NCBI GenBank assembly: GCA_002700865.1
Contig: PAFB01000144.1
Coordinates: forward strand, 1-14,984
Direction of reading: 5' to 3'
Length of the DNA: 14,984 nucleotides
DNA from: Rhodospirillaceae bacterium
GTDB taxonomy: Bacteria > Pseudomonadota > Alphaproteobacteria > UBA7985
Shown: positions 6,978 to 13,235 of the stretch, piece after piece
Layout of the letters: the number at the start of each line of letters is the position of its first letter
Position numbering within the stretch: position 1 is the first letter of the stretch
Made by a program: the position numbers and the translations under genes
The notes under the pieces: model-generated
What the model saw: only the letters and a program-made list of their open reading frames with translations
Database searches by the model: none
Told to the model about the DNA's origin: nothing

Positions 6978-7735
6978 TTGCCCGGCTGTTTTTCTGCCAA
7001 ATCATGGGGTTCAGCGCTCAGGGGTGAGGGTGCTTGAGCACGCTCATTGGCGGCATTAACGGCATCCTCCAACGCACTCAACCGTGCCTTTAGCAAAGCC
7101 ACTTGATCCCGCAGCATGTCGCCTTCTACTGCGCTGGGATCGTCAAGGTCCAGCGGCGTTCCATAAGCCACAAACTGGTCGATTGCACCCTGTTCCGCGC
7201 GGGACAGTTGCACGGGTTTGGCAGGAATGCCGACCATTGTGGTCCGGGCGTCCACGTCTCGCGTAACCACCGCATTCGCACCGACGCGAGCGTGATCACC
7301 GACCACGATCGGACCCAGGATTTGCGCGCCAGAGCCGACGATTACCCCATTACCGAGGGTCGGATGACGCTTGACGTTGCGCTGTTGTTCAGAATCAACA
7401 GACGGCGAGACGCCGCCCAGCGTTACACCGTGATACAGCGTTACATCATCGCCAATCTCGGCCATCTCACCAATCACAACCCCCATGCCATGGTCGATAA
7501 AGAAGCGCTCGCCGATGGTCGCGCCGGGATGGATTTCGATGCCCGTGCCCCAGCGTGCCATTTGCATCAACCAGCGCGCAGGCACCCGCAGGCCGCGCTT
7601 CCAGAGCCAGTTCGAAAAGCGGTAATAGCGCATGACCCAAAAGGAAGGGTAAGCCACGACCACTTCAAGCCAACCGCCCACCGCCGGATCACGTTCAACA
7701 ATTCCCTGAATTTCTGCACGAATAGACTTGAACAT
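6974..7735 (-). CDS. cysE: Serine O-acetyltransferase CysE
   Basis: Makes O-acetylserine from serine and acetyl-CoA, the committed step of cysteine synthesis, in the cytosol. Of 253 residues, about 1-65 are a short helical N-terminal part (FWVMRYYRFSNWL). A left-handed beta-helix of hexapeptide repeats follows: IEIHPGATIGERFFIDHGMGV, GEMAEIGDDVTLYHGVTLGG, GNGVIVGSGAQILGPIVVGD, then VVTRDVDARTTMVGIPAKPV. The catalytic Asp-His pair is D81-H82. The N-terminal domain is much shorter than the E. coli enzyme's, resembling the shorter EpsC-like class. The C-terminal ~60 residues are hydrophilic and weakly conserved. It is the first gene of the operon with cysteine desulfurase and tupBA. AAGGGCC lies just upstream of the ATG. 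Confidence 0.93.
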   Translation of the reverse strand: MFKSIRAEIQGIVERDPAVGGWLEVVVAYPSFWVMRYYRFSNWLWKRGLRVPARWLMQMARWGTGIEIHPGATIGERFFIDHGMGVVIGEMAEIGDDVTLYHGVTLGGVSPSVDSEQQRNVKRHPTLGNGVIVGSGAQILGPIVVGDHARVGANAVVTRDVDARTTMVGIPAKPVQLSRAEQGAIDQFVAYGTPLDLDDPSAVEGDMLRDQVALLKARLSALEDAVNAANERAQAPSPLSAEPHDLAEKQPGK

Positions 7736-7772
7736 CAGTTAGGCCCTTATTGAGACACAGTGTGGAGACAAT

Positions 7773-7801
7773 AATGTAAGTGCTTGTAAGCTCCGGTCCA
7801 A
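7773..7801 (-). promoter_or_regulatory. Candidate sigma-70-type promoter of the cysE-tupBA operon
   Basis: On the minus strand, TTGGAC (7801-7796) and TACATT (7778-7773) are separated by exactly 17 bp. The predicted transcript would start near 7766, about 30 bases before the cysE ATG. A direct repeat TGTAAG (7775-7780 and 7785-7790, plus strand, one helical turn apart) overlaps the -10/spacer and could bind a regulator. Supported by motif and spacing only. Confidence 0.4.
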
Positions 7802-7873
7802 CCCTTACCAAAGTAGGATCAGCTGCTCGTGAAACAATGAAATGCGACGCCAAGGCTACCACGTTTCGTTTGA

Positions 7874-7882
7874 TTAGACTAA
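7874..7882. promoter_or_regulatory. Small palindrome TTAGACTAA, possible operator
   Basis: This perfect 9-bp palindrome (TTAG-A-CTAA) sits inside a wider imperfect dyad, 7871-7897, that begins TGATTAG and ends CTAAATCA. It lies in the 225-bp region between the divergent cysE and the 7961 gene. Nearby TTTGAT and CTAAAT could be weak promoter elements for the rightward genes. I cannot assign a regulator. The A/T-rich symmetric form recalls sites of Rrf2-family iron-sulfur regulators, but the match is loose. Confidence 0.2.
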
Positions 7883-7960
7883 AACCATCCTAAATCAGCC
7901 GGTAACGGCGGCCCGACGCTCCACTTTTGGGGCCGCGGATCAAGGAAAGTGGCTTTAAGG

Positions 7961-8242
7961 ATGCAACCACCAGCCCGTTGGATCGACAAAGACGGCAAGG
8001 CGCTGTCCTGCAAGGACAAACTTGCCACGCTCGACGACAATCTCGCAGAATTGCTGGAGATTGCGCTCGACGCGCTGGAGGATGCTGCCGTGATGGGGGT
8101 TGATCCAGAAACGGCGCGGAGGATTTTTGTCGAAGAAATCGCTTCCTTGCAGCCACGCTTTGCCACAAGTCAACCCGAGGCCGCAGGCCGGACCAGCGAC
8201 ACGCCGGGGGCGGTTGCTTCTTCCACCCCGACGGAGAGCTAG
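7961..8242 (+). CDS. Small uncharacterised acidic protein, first gene of the DUF2155 operon
   Basis: I do not recognise a named family. The 93-residue product is soluble and mostly helical. Residues about 7-65 look well structured (WIDKDGKALSCKDKL, then DDNLAELLEIALDALEDAAV and MGVDPETARRIFVEEIASL), followed by a Ser/Thr/Pro/Ala-rich tail of ~25 residues. The IDKDGKxLSCxxKL opening with a leucine/acidic helix reminds me of short conserved hypothetical proteins in alphaproteobacteria. No signal peptide or membrane segment. The ATG is at 7961. A GTG at 7949 is in frame but AAGGAA would lie only about two bases before it, while it is 13 bases before the ATG. The stop is 3 bp before the DUF2155 start, so the two genes form an operon. 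Confidence 0.7.
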   Translation: MQPPARWIDKDGKALSCKDKLATLDDNLAELLEIALDALEDAAVMGVDPETARRIFVEEIASLQPRFATSQPEAAGRTSDTPGAVASSTPTES

Positions 8243-8245
8243 AGC

Positions 8246-8854
8246 ATGGCGCTTTTTCGCTCGCTTATGGCGGCAGGCAGCGCCAGCCTGCTGATGATTG
8301 CTGCACATGCGGCGGCTCAGTTGGCGTTCGAAACGCCCCCCATCCCCCAGGAACGACCCACTGTCGAAGCGGCGGCTATCGATGACGCGCTCGGCGATCT
8401 CATTCGGCCAGCAGCAAGCCAGGGCGAACCGCTGTTTGGTTCCTTTATTGGTGTTGTCCGTATTTTGAGCGCTCAGGGCTCACCGCGTGAGACAATCGAT
8501 ATCGGCGCGGAAATCGGTTCTGAAGCCGTAACGGCAATTCAGGCTGATGATCCGATTGTTCACGATATCGCGGTCTTACGCACGCTTGACAAAATCACGG
8601 CTCGCATGGCGACCGAAGAAGTCTTTATCGACGATGTGATTGAGCTGGGGAATTTGCTGGTGAAGCCGCGGCGTTGCCTCAAAAACCCTCCGACCGAGAC
8701 GCCGGAGAGTTCTGCTTTTCTTGAGATTTACGAAGTGCCGAAAGAAACCGAGCCTGAGCCGGTGTTCCAAGGCTGGATGTTTGCGTCTTCCCCGGCACTC
8801 AACGCGATGGAACATCCGGTTTTTGATGTCTGGCTTCTCGACTGCAAAAACTGA
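8246..8854 (+). CDS. Exported DUF2155-domain protein
   Basis: A 202-residue protein with a signal peptide (hydrophobic residues about 4-24, ending AHAAAQ) and the DUF2155 domain. The domain shows AVLRTLDKITARMAT, LLVKPRRCLKNPPTETPE, SSAFLEIYEV, and the strongly conserved end GWMFASSPALNAMEHPVFDVWLLDC. The family is largely alphaproteobacterial and has no established function; two cysteines (one in RRC, one at the very end) could form a disulfide in the periplasm. GGAG lies 10 bases before the ATG. It follows the small gene by 3 bp. Its final 127 bp, coding for the most conserved motif, are antisense to the end of aat. From memory, DUF2155 genes often neighbour aat and accC in this class, which supports the call. 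Confidence 0.88.
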   Translation: MALFRSLMAAGSASLLMIAAHAAAQLAFETPPIPQERPTVEAAAIDDALGDLIRPAASQGEPLFGSFIGVVRILSAQGSPRETIDIGAEIGSEAVTAIQADDPIVHDIAVLRTLDKITARMATEEVFIDDVIELGNLLVKPRRCLKNPPTETPESSAFLEIYEVPKETEPEPVFQGWMFASSPALNAMEHPVFDVWLLDCKN

Positions 8855-9510
8855 CGCATCTCCCGGTCCGACAATTCCTCTGGGAATGCTGCCGTTACCT
8901 GCGTCGCCTTATCGAGCAGTTTGCGGAAAGCAACGCGGTGCAGAGGCTTCGCACCGAACTGTTCCAGATGCCGGTTCATGAACTGGCAGTCCAGCAACTG
9001 AAAGCCTCCGATCCGCAGTCGGGCGGCGAGCGAGACCAGCGCAATTTTCGAGGCGTCGCGTTCGAGACTGAACATCGACTCACCAAAGAAAACGCCCTCG
9101 ATCGCAACACCATAAAGACCACCAACCAAGCGGTCATCCAACCAGCACTCAACGGTATGCAAGTGGCCCATGTCGAACAGGTTGAGGTACATTTCGATAA
9201 TTGGCTCGTTGATCCACGTGTCCTCACGGCCAACCGCTGAGGCTGCGCAGTAACGGATGACCTGCTCCACCGCCGTGTTGGATTTGACCTCATAAGGCGG
9301 TCGCAAGACAGTGCGCTTCAAACGCTTCGGAACGTGGAATTCATCCAGCGGGAGAATGCCACGCTCAATCGGGTCGACCCAATGAACATTCTTGTCGTCA
9401 CGGTCGTCGGCCATAGGAAACAAGCCGATTGTGTAAGCCTGAATCGCAAGCTCCGGGTGGATAACTGGCGCCCCAAAAACGTCCTCAGGCAGGTGTTCTG
9501 AACTCAGCAT
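8728..9510 (-). CDS. aat: Leucyl/phenylalanyl-tRNA--protein transferase
   Basis: Transfers Leu or Phe from tRNA to N-terminal Arg/Lys of proteins, marking them for ClpS/ClpAP (bacterial N-end rule). Family marks include AYTIGLFPMADD, WVDPIERGILPL, TWINEPIIEMYLNL, HTVECWLDDRLVGGLYGVA, VFFGESMFSLERDASKIAL, and LLDCQFMNRHLEQFGA. The ATG at 9510 is preceded by GGAA at a suitable distance; a GTG at 9525 is an alternative. The protein is 260 residues. The conserved core ends around DKATQ near residue 200, leaving a ~58-residue tail of low conservation. Most of that tail is encoded antisense to the DUF2155 gene. It follows accC after a 127-bp gap, so it may be transcribed from the accBC operon, from its own promoter, or both. 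Confidence 0.92.
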   Translation of the reverse strand: MLSSEHLPEDVFGAPVIHPELAIQAYTIGLFPMADDRDDKNVHWVDPIERGILPLDEFHVPKRLKRTVLRPPYEVKSNTAVEQVIRYCAASAVGREDTWINEPIIEMYLNLFDMGHLHTVECWLDDRLVGGLYGVAIEGVFFGESMFSLERDASKIALVSLAARLRIGGFQLLDCQFMNRHLEQFGAKPLHRVAFRKLLDKATQVTAAFPEELSDREMRQFLQSRSQTSKTGCSIALSAGEDANIQPWNTGSGSVSFGTS

Positions 9511-9637
9511 GAATATTCCAGACACTTCTTCTCTTTGTGCTCATGCCCTCTTGTTGGGACACTTACGTTGTTTATCCGTCTGTTCCGGACACTGCCTGCT
9601 CCCCTAAGCGTTGGCAGCGCCTTCCCTGACCGACATG

Positions 9638-10993
9638 TTAACCAGCGGCGCGAGCCTCCAAGGCTTGCTCCAACCAGTGAATCGTTATGTCCCCGCCCTG
9701 AAATTTTTCATGGCGGAGAATGAAATCGTGCAGCTCCAAGTTGGTTTTGATCCCGTCGATGTGGGTTTCGGCGAGGGCCCGGAGACAGCGTTGGATGGCT
9801 GACGCCCGGTCCTTGGCGTGCACGATGATCTTACCGGCCAGACTGTCGTAGTGTGGCGGCATTCGGTAGTCGGTGAACAAGTGGCTATCCACCCGAACAC
9901 CCATGCCTCCCGGCGGGTGATAAGCGGTCACCAGTCCGGGGCTAGGCATGAAGTTGAAGGGGTCTTCTGCATTGATCCGAAGCTCAAAAGAGTGCCCTTC
10001 AAATTCGATATCTTCCTGTTTGATTTCAAGCACTTCGCCTGAAGCCACTCGAATTTGCTGCTCGACCAGATCCAGCCCCGTGATCATCTCCGTTACGGGG
10101 TGTTCGACCTGTAGGCGCGTGTTCATTTCAATGAAGTAGAACTCGCCATCTTGGAACAGGTATTCCACCGTACCCACCGACCGATAGCCAAGGAACTTAA
10201 CGGCCTCTGCCGTCCGTCGGCCGATATCGGCGCGCAGTTCGGGGCTCAGGGCTGGTGAGGGGGCTTCTTCGACCACTTTCTGGTGGCGGCGCTGCACGGA
10301 GCAATCACGCTCCCCGAGATGAATGACGTTACCGTGGGCATCAGCGAGGATTTGCACCTCAATATGCCGAGGATTGTCGAGATACTTCTCGATGTAGACA
10401 ACGGGGTCGCCAAATGCCGCTTTGGCCTCGCGCGATGCGGTTGACAGAGCGCTGTCCAACTCCTCATCCGAACGCGCCACTTTCATCCCGCGACCACCAC
10501 CGCCGGAAGCTGCTTTGATCAGAACCGGGTAGCCGATTTCCTTGGCCAGTTGCCGGGCCTCGTCCACGTCTGAAATGGCACCTTCAGACCCCGGAACGAC
10601 GGGCAAACCAGCATCGATCGCCGCTTGCTTTGCTGCAATCTTATCCCCCATCAGGCCAATGTGCCGCGGTGTTGGACCAACGAAAATCAGGTCGTGCGCC
10701 TCGACCATTTCAGCAAATTCCTGATTTTCCGCCAAGAAACCAACGCCGGGGTGAATGGCGTCCGCGCCGGTCAATTCTGCGACGGTCATAATCGCCCGCT
10801 TGTCGAGGTAGGAATCCTTCGACGGCGGCGGACCGATGCAAACCGCTTCGTCGGCGAGGCGTGCGTGCATGGAGTCAGCATCAGCGGTCGAATGAACAGC
10901 GACCGTTGCAATCCCCATCTCACGCGCAGCCCGGATGAGTCGCAGCGCTATTTCACCTCGGTTCGCAATGACAATTTTGTTGATCGTTCCCAT
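9638..10993 (-). CDS. accC: Biotin carboxylase subunit of acetyl-CoA carboxylase
   Basis: ATP-dependent carboxylation of biotin on AccB, the first half-reaction of fatty acid synthesis. The full-length protein is 451 residues, with IVIANRGEIALRLIRA at the start, HPGVGFLAEN about 81-90, and the ATP-grasp glycine loop AASGGGGRGMK 161-171. It also has HLGERDCSVQRRHQKVVEE and the catalytic region EMNTRLQVEHPVTE. The ATG at 10993 is preferred over a TTG nine bases upstream, because it gives the usual short N-terminus. The gene follows accB by 14 bp. Nothing is missing from the catalytic motifs. HPGVGF replaces the HPGYGF of E. coli, which I believe is common in this class. Confidence 0.96.
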   Translation of the reverse strand: MGTINKIVIANRGEIALRLIRAAREMGIATVAVHSTADADSMHARLADEAVCIGPPPSKDSYLDKRAIMTVAELTGADAIHPGVGFLAENQEFAEMVEAHDLIFVGPTPRHIGLMGDKIAAKQAAIDAGLPVVPGSEGAISDVDEARQLAKEIGYPVLIKAASGGGGRGMKVARSDEELDSALSTASREAKAAFGDPVVYIEKYLDNPRHIEVQILADAHGNVIHLGERDCSVQRRHQKVVEEAPSPALSPELRADIGRRTAEAVKFLGYRSVGTVEYLFQDGEFYFIEMNTRLQVEHPVTEMITGLDLVEQQIRVASGEVLEIKQEDIEFEGHSFELRINAEDPFNFMPSPGLVTAYHPPGGMGVRVDSHLFTDYRMPPHYDSLAGKIIVHAKDRASAIQRCLRALAETHIDGIKTNLELHDFILRHEKFQGGDITIHWLEQALEARAAG

Positions 10994-11007
10994 TTCCGCC
11001 AACCGCC

Positions 11008-11508
11008 CTATGCCAACTCGATGAGCGGCTGACCAAACTCAACAGGCTCGCCATCTGATACGAGCACGCGGCGTACAACGCCGGATGCAGGGCTTGGTAG
11101 GTGGTTCATTACTTTCATGGCTTCGATGATCATCAAGGTATCGCCTTCTTTGATCTCGTCACCGATGCTGACAAAATCAGACGCGCCAGGCTCCGGCGCG
11201 AGATAGACGGTTCCCACCATGGGTGAGTCGATGGTCTTCACATCGTTGACAGGTTCCACCGCCGGCGTCGCGGCCGGTGCGGGTGCTGCTGCAGCGACGG
11301 GCGCAGGGGCTGCGGCCATGGGTGCTGGCGCAGCGGCAACCACTGGCGCCGGGGCGGCCTGGGTCGCGCGGGATAATCTCAGACTACGATCACCGTCGAC
11401 GTATTCGATCTCAGATAAACCTGCATTGCCCATAGTGTCTGCGAGCTTTCGGAGCAGATTTGCCGATACGTCAAAAGAGTTGTTCGTCTTGTCTGATTTT
11501 TGCGCCAT
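11008..11508 (-). CDS. accB: Biotin carboxyl carrier protein of acetyl-CoA carboxylase
   Basis: Carries biotin for AccC and the carboxyltransferase. The 166-residue protein has a helical N-terminal segment (about 10-45). A flexible Ala/Pro linker follows at about 50-85 (repeats of APAP and AAAP). The biotinyl domain starts at DSPMVGTVY and includes the attachment site EAMKVMN with biotinylated lysine K132. ATG at 11508 is chosen because AAGGG lies 8 bases upstream. A GTG at 11517 overlaps the aroQ stop but has no spacing to that site. It is co-transcribed with aroQ upstream and accC downstream; the linker repeats are a normal feature of this protein. Confidence 0.95.
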   Translation of the reverse strand: MAQKSDKTNNSFDVSANLLRKLADTMGNAGLSEIEYVDGDRSLRLSRATQAAPAPVVAAAPAPMAAAPAPVAAAAPAPAATPAVEPVNDVKTIDSPMVGTVYLAPEPGASDFVSIGDEIKEGDTLMIIEAMKVMNHLPSPASGVVRRVLVSDGEPVEFGQPLIELA

Positions 11509-11513
11509 TTCAC

Positions 11514-11978
11514 TCACCCTTTTTTGACTTCGGCATCGGATGCTGTTTCGAGCTGTTGCTTGAGCGCGCTAAGCGCCAAGACATAGCTGTGCGAGCCAAA
11601 ACCCGCGATAACGCCTATCGCGGCCTTTGAGAGATACGAGCGATGGCGGAAGGATTCTCTCTGATAGACATTCGATAGATGCACTTCTACCGCAGGTGTG
11701 CCTACCGCTAATAACGCATCGAGAATGGCTATCGACGTATGCGTGTATGCACCAGCATTCAGCGCGATACCGTCGAAGACTCCACGGGCCGATTGGATCC
11801 GATCCACAATCGCCCCTTCACTGTTTGACTGAAAGCATTCGACCTCAAGGCCCAGTTGCTTTCCTTCGGCCACACACTTGGCCTCGACGTCTGCCAACGT
11901 CTCATGACCGTACAACTCGGGCTGTCGCCAACCCAAGGTGTTTAAATTTGGACCATTAATGACAAGAATGCGCACCAC
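11514..11978 (-). CDS. aroQ: 3-dehydroquinate dehydratase, type II
   Basis: Dehydrates 3-dehydroquinate in the shikimate pathway (cytosolic dodecamer). Active-site motifs are present: ILVINGPNLNTLG, RQPELYG with the catalytic tyrosine, QSNSEGAIVDRI, NAGAYTHTS, and the EVHLSN ... RESFRHRS block with the catalytic histidine. With the GTG start at 11978 the protein is 154 residues, the normal size, and the core begins three residues in. A GTG at 11990 would add four residues. GGGGTGA lies 8 bases before 11978 and favours the shorter form. The first gene of aroQ-accB-accC, six bases ahead of accB; two terminators upstream separate it from the dsbA-like gene. Confidence 0.94.
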   Translation of the reverse strand: MVRILVINGPNLNTLGWRQPELYGHETLADVEAKCVAEGKQLGLEVECFQSNSEGAIVDRIQSARGVFDGIALNAGAYTHTSIAILDALLAVGTPAVEVHLSNVYQRESFRHRSYLSKAAIGVIAGFGSHSYVLALSALKQQLETASDAEVKKG

Positions 11979-11986
11979 GCCGAAGG

Positions 11987-11993
11987 TCACCCC
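11987..11993 (-). promoter_or_regulatory. Ribosome-binding site deciding the aroQ start
   Basis: GGGGTGA on the minus strand is a near-complete anti-16S match ending 8 bases before GTG at 11978. It overlaps the alternative GTG at 11990, which makes that upstream start less likely. Confidence 0.5.
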
Positions 11994-12162
11994 AAACTCT
12001 GAACGGCGTTCATTTTTCGATTATGCCACAGGACCGCCCACGCCGATCAGGCCCCTGGTTGCTTCGCAGGCGGGACGATCAGTGCGGGCACTGTGCAATC
12101 CTTCTTTCCTGCACCTTAAGACCTACACAGATTCAGGGGCAACGTCGCTGGGGAACATTTCG

Positions 12163-12195
12163 AAAAACTGTGGATAGAGCGCGGACTATCCACGG
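12163..12195 (-). terminator. Second intrinsic terminator behind the dsbA-like gene
   Basis: On the minus strand, GTGGATAG and CTATCCAC form a perfect 8-bp stem (12193-12186 with 12177-12170) around an 8-base loop. A run of five T follows two bases later (12167-12163). It lies only a few bases beyond the first terminator, so together they probably stop nearly all read-through from dsbA into aroQ. Confidence 0.55.
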
Positions 12196-12197
12196 CC

Positions 12198-12245
12198 AAA
12201 AAGAAAGGGATTCACCGGTCGCATAATAAACCGGAAAATCCCTTT
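12198..12245 (-). terminator. First intrinsic terminator behind the dsbA-like gene
   Basis: A strong two-part stem: AAAGGGATT pairs with AATCCCTTT (12245-12237 with 12212-12204). Inside it, after a 2x2 internal loop, CCGGT pairs with ACCGG (12234-12230 with 12219-12215) around a 10-base loop. On the minus strand the stem runs into TTTCTTTTT, a good U-tract. On the plus strand it is followed by only TTTTG, so weak termination there is possible. It is 91 bp past the dsbA stop. Confidence 0.7.
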
Positions 12246-12335
12246 TGTCACAGAACTGCAATGAAATTAGTTGCTGCCAATTAAGGCAAGGTGTGGATTT
12301 AGACCCTCAAAAAAATCGGTGCAAGATTGCGGAAA

Positions 12336-13088
12336 TCACGACCCAAACTGGAGCATCTCAATCGCAGAACGTAGTTCTTCCACAGGAACCGCGCCGCGGA
12401 TGATGTTGATATCGGTCAAAAGCGTCGGCGACGCACTGCCTGCGACGACGAAGGCCGGCGTGCCGCTGATCTCCAAAGACTGCATCGCTTCGTAATTGCG
12501 GGAAATGGTATCCTCGACCGCGTCGCTGGACATAACCGCACGCAGGACATCGACATTCACGCCCAAATCGCGCGCAACGTCGAGCAGGCTGTCACCGTTG
12601 GAGCGGCCACCCATCGTCATGGCGTCAAAGTGAAGGTCGCTGTAGTAACCGCCCAGAATATTCACGCCCAAGGCAACCCGTGTCGCCTCGTAGGACTCCT
12701 GGCTGAGAATGGGGGTTTCAATCATCACAATACGGAGGTTGTCTTCCTCTGCGAGCAAATCCTGCAGCGGGTCAGCCATACGGCGACAGTAACCGCAGTT
12801 GTAGTCAAAGAACTCAATCAGGGTGATTTCACCATCCGGATTGCCCAGAATAGGCGTGTTCGGATCGCTCAGAACAGAAGCCAGCGCCTGGTTCGCTTCG
12901 CGCGCTTCGAGAATTGCCATCGCTTCTCGGATGATCTCGGGATTGGCCAAAATAGCATTCAAGGCCTCGGTGCGAATGCTCTCTTTCTCCGCGTCACTAA
13001 AGGCAGCCTCTGCGTTCTGGGCCAGCGCCACACGAACTGTTGCAACGGACAAGAAAACCCCAAAGGCAATGGTCAATAATCGGATCAT
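12336..13088 (-). CDS. Periplasmic DsbA-family thiol:disulfide oxidoreductase
   Basis: A 250-residue exported thioredoxin-fold protein with a signal peptide at about residues 1-23 (ending ALA-Q). A helical N-terminal extension follows (about 27-75, with repeated acidic/Ala helices). The thioredoxin domain begins at DPNTPILGNPDGEITLIEFFD, with active site C98-G-Y-C101 and cis-proline P211 in SGTPAFVV. The DYNCGYC motif and the N-terminal helical extension fit the Com1/ScsC-like branch of the DsbA family rather than classical DsbA. It may oxidise or isomerise disulfides, and the N-terminal part may allow oligomers (inference). The ATG at 13088 is set by GGAG eight bases upstream. An in-frame ATG at 13178 would put 30 polar residues before the signal peptide. 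The gene is divergent from the aminotransferase. Confidence 0.9.
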   Translation of the reverse strand: MIRLLTIAFGVFLSVATVRVALAQNAEAAFSDAEKESIRTEALNAILANPEIIREAMAILEAREANQALASVLSDPNTPILGNPDGEITLIEFFDYNCGYCRRMADPLQDLLAEEDNLRIVMIETPILSQESYEATRVALGVNILGGYYSDLHFDAMTMGGRSNGDSLLDVARDLGVNVDVLRAVMSSDAVEDTISRNYEAMQSLEISGTPAFVVAGSASPTLLTDINIIRGAVPVEELRSAIEMLQFGS

Positions 13089-13163
13089 GGCACGCACTCC
13101 ATTTTCATTATGCGAGTTAAAATCATATTCATGTAGCATCTTGCGCATGCGTCTGGTGGTGTT

Positions 13164-13191
13164 TTGCACAAAGACCATCTACCAATATGCG
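13164..13191 (+). promoter_or_regulatory. Possible promoter of the aminotransferase gene
   Basis: TTGCAC (13164-13169) and TATGCG (13186-13191) are 16 bp apart, in the 147-bp region between the divergent dsbA-like and aminotransferase genes. The -10 match is weak. The self-complementary CGCATGCG at 13144-13151 lies just upstream. Confidence 0.22.
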
Positions 13192-13235
13192 CGACTGTAA
13201 GATTGTAGAGAATATAGCAAAGAGAGTGCCGTGTG

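Larger units (their letters stand above)
11979..12335. other. Gene-free stretch between aroQ and the dsbA-like gene
   Basis: About 350 bp without a supportable protein or tRNA gene. From the dsbA side it holds a short A/T-rich stretch, then two tandem intrinsic terminators (12198-12245 and 12163-12195) reading leftward, then about 150 bp leading to aroQ. The aroQ side has a -10-like CATAAT on the minus strand (12025-12020), but only a poor -35 (TGATCG) upstream, so the aroQ promoter is tentative. A small inverted repeat CAGTG-N4-CACTG lies at 12080-12093. A small RNA cannot be excluded, but I see no signature of a known one. Confidence 0.5.

Noticed and set aside
7103..7753. 216-residue open frame antisense to cysE
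   Set aside because: The minus strand encodes an intact CysE with hexapeptide repeats; the plus-strand frame has His/Arg-rich sequence typical of antisense shadows.
10725..10755. HPGVGF in AccC instead of HPGYGF
   Set aside because: Noted as a substitution at a conserved site, but I believe valine is common in alphaproteobacterial AccC and all other catalytic motifs are intact.
11254..11361. Repetitive GCC/GCG-rich stretch in accB
   Set aside because: It encodes the normal Ala/Pro-rich linker of biotin carboxyl carrier proteins, not a mobile or regulatory repeat.
11987..12013. Eight-codon leader ORF (MNAVQSLG) whose TGA overlaps the GTG at 11990 before aroQ
   Set aside because: Too short to judge, has no ribosome-binding site of its own that I can see and no attenuator-like codon run; the overlap is easily chance.
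12169..12300. Three DnaA-box-like nonamers (reading CTATCCACA, CTATCCACG, AAATCCACA) suggesting a replication origin
   Set aside because: Matches are 8/9, 7/9 and 7/9, and about one match of two or fewer mismatches is expected by chance in a gap this size on both strands. The first two are the arms of an intrinsic terminator, which explains their symmetry. Gene context is not that of a known alphaproteobacterial oriC.
13089..13178. Upstream ATG of the dsbA-like frame
   Set aside because: It would bury the signal peptide behind 30 polar residues; GGAG before the ATG at 13088 supports the shorter protein.
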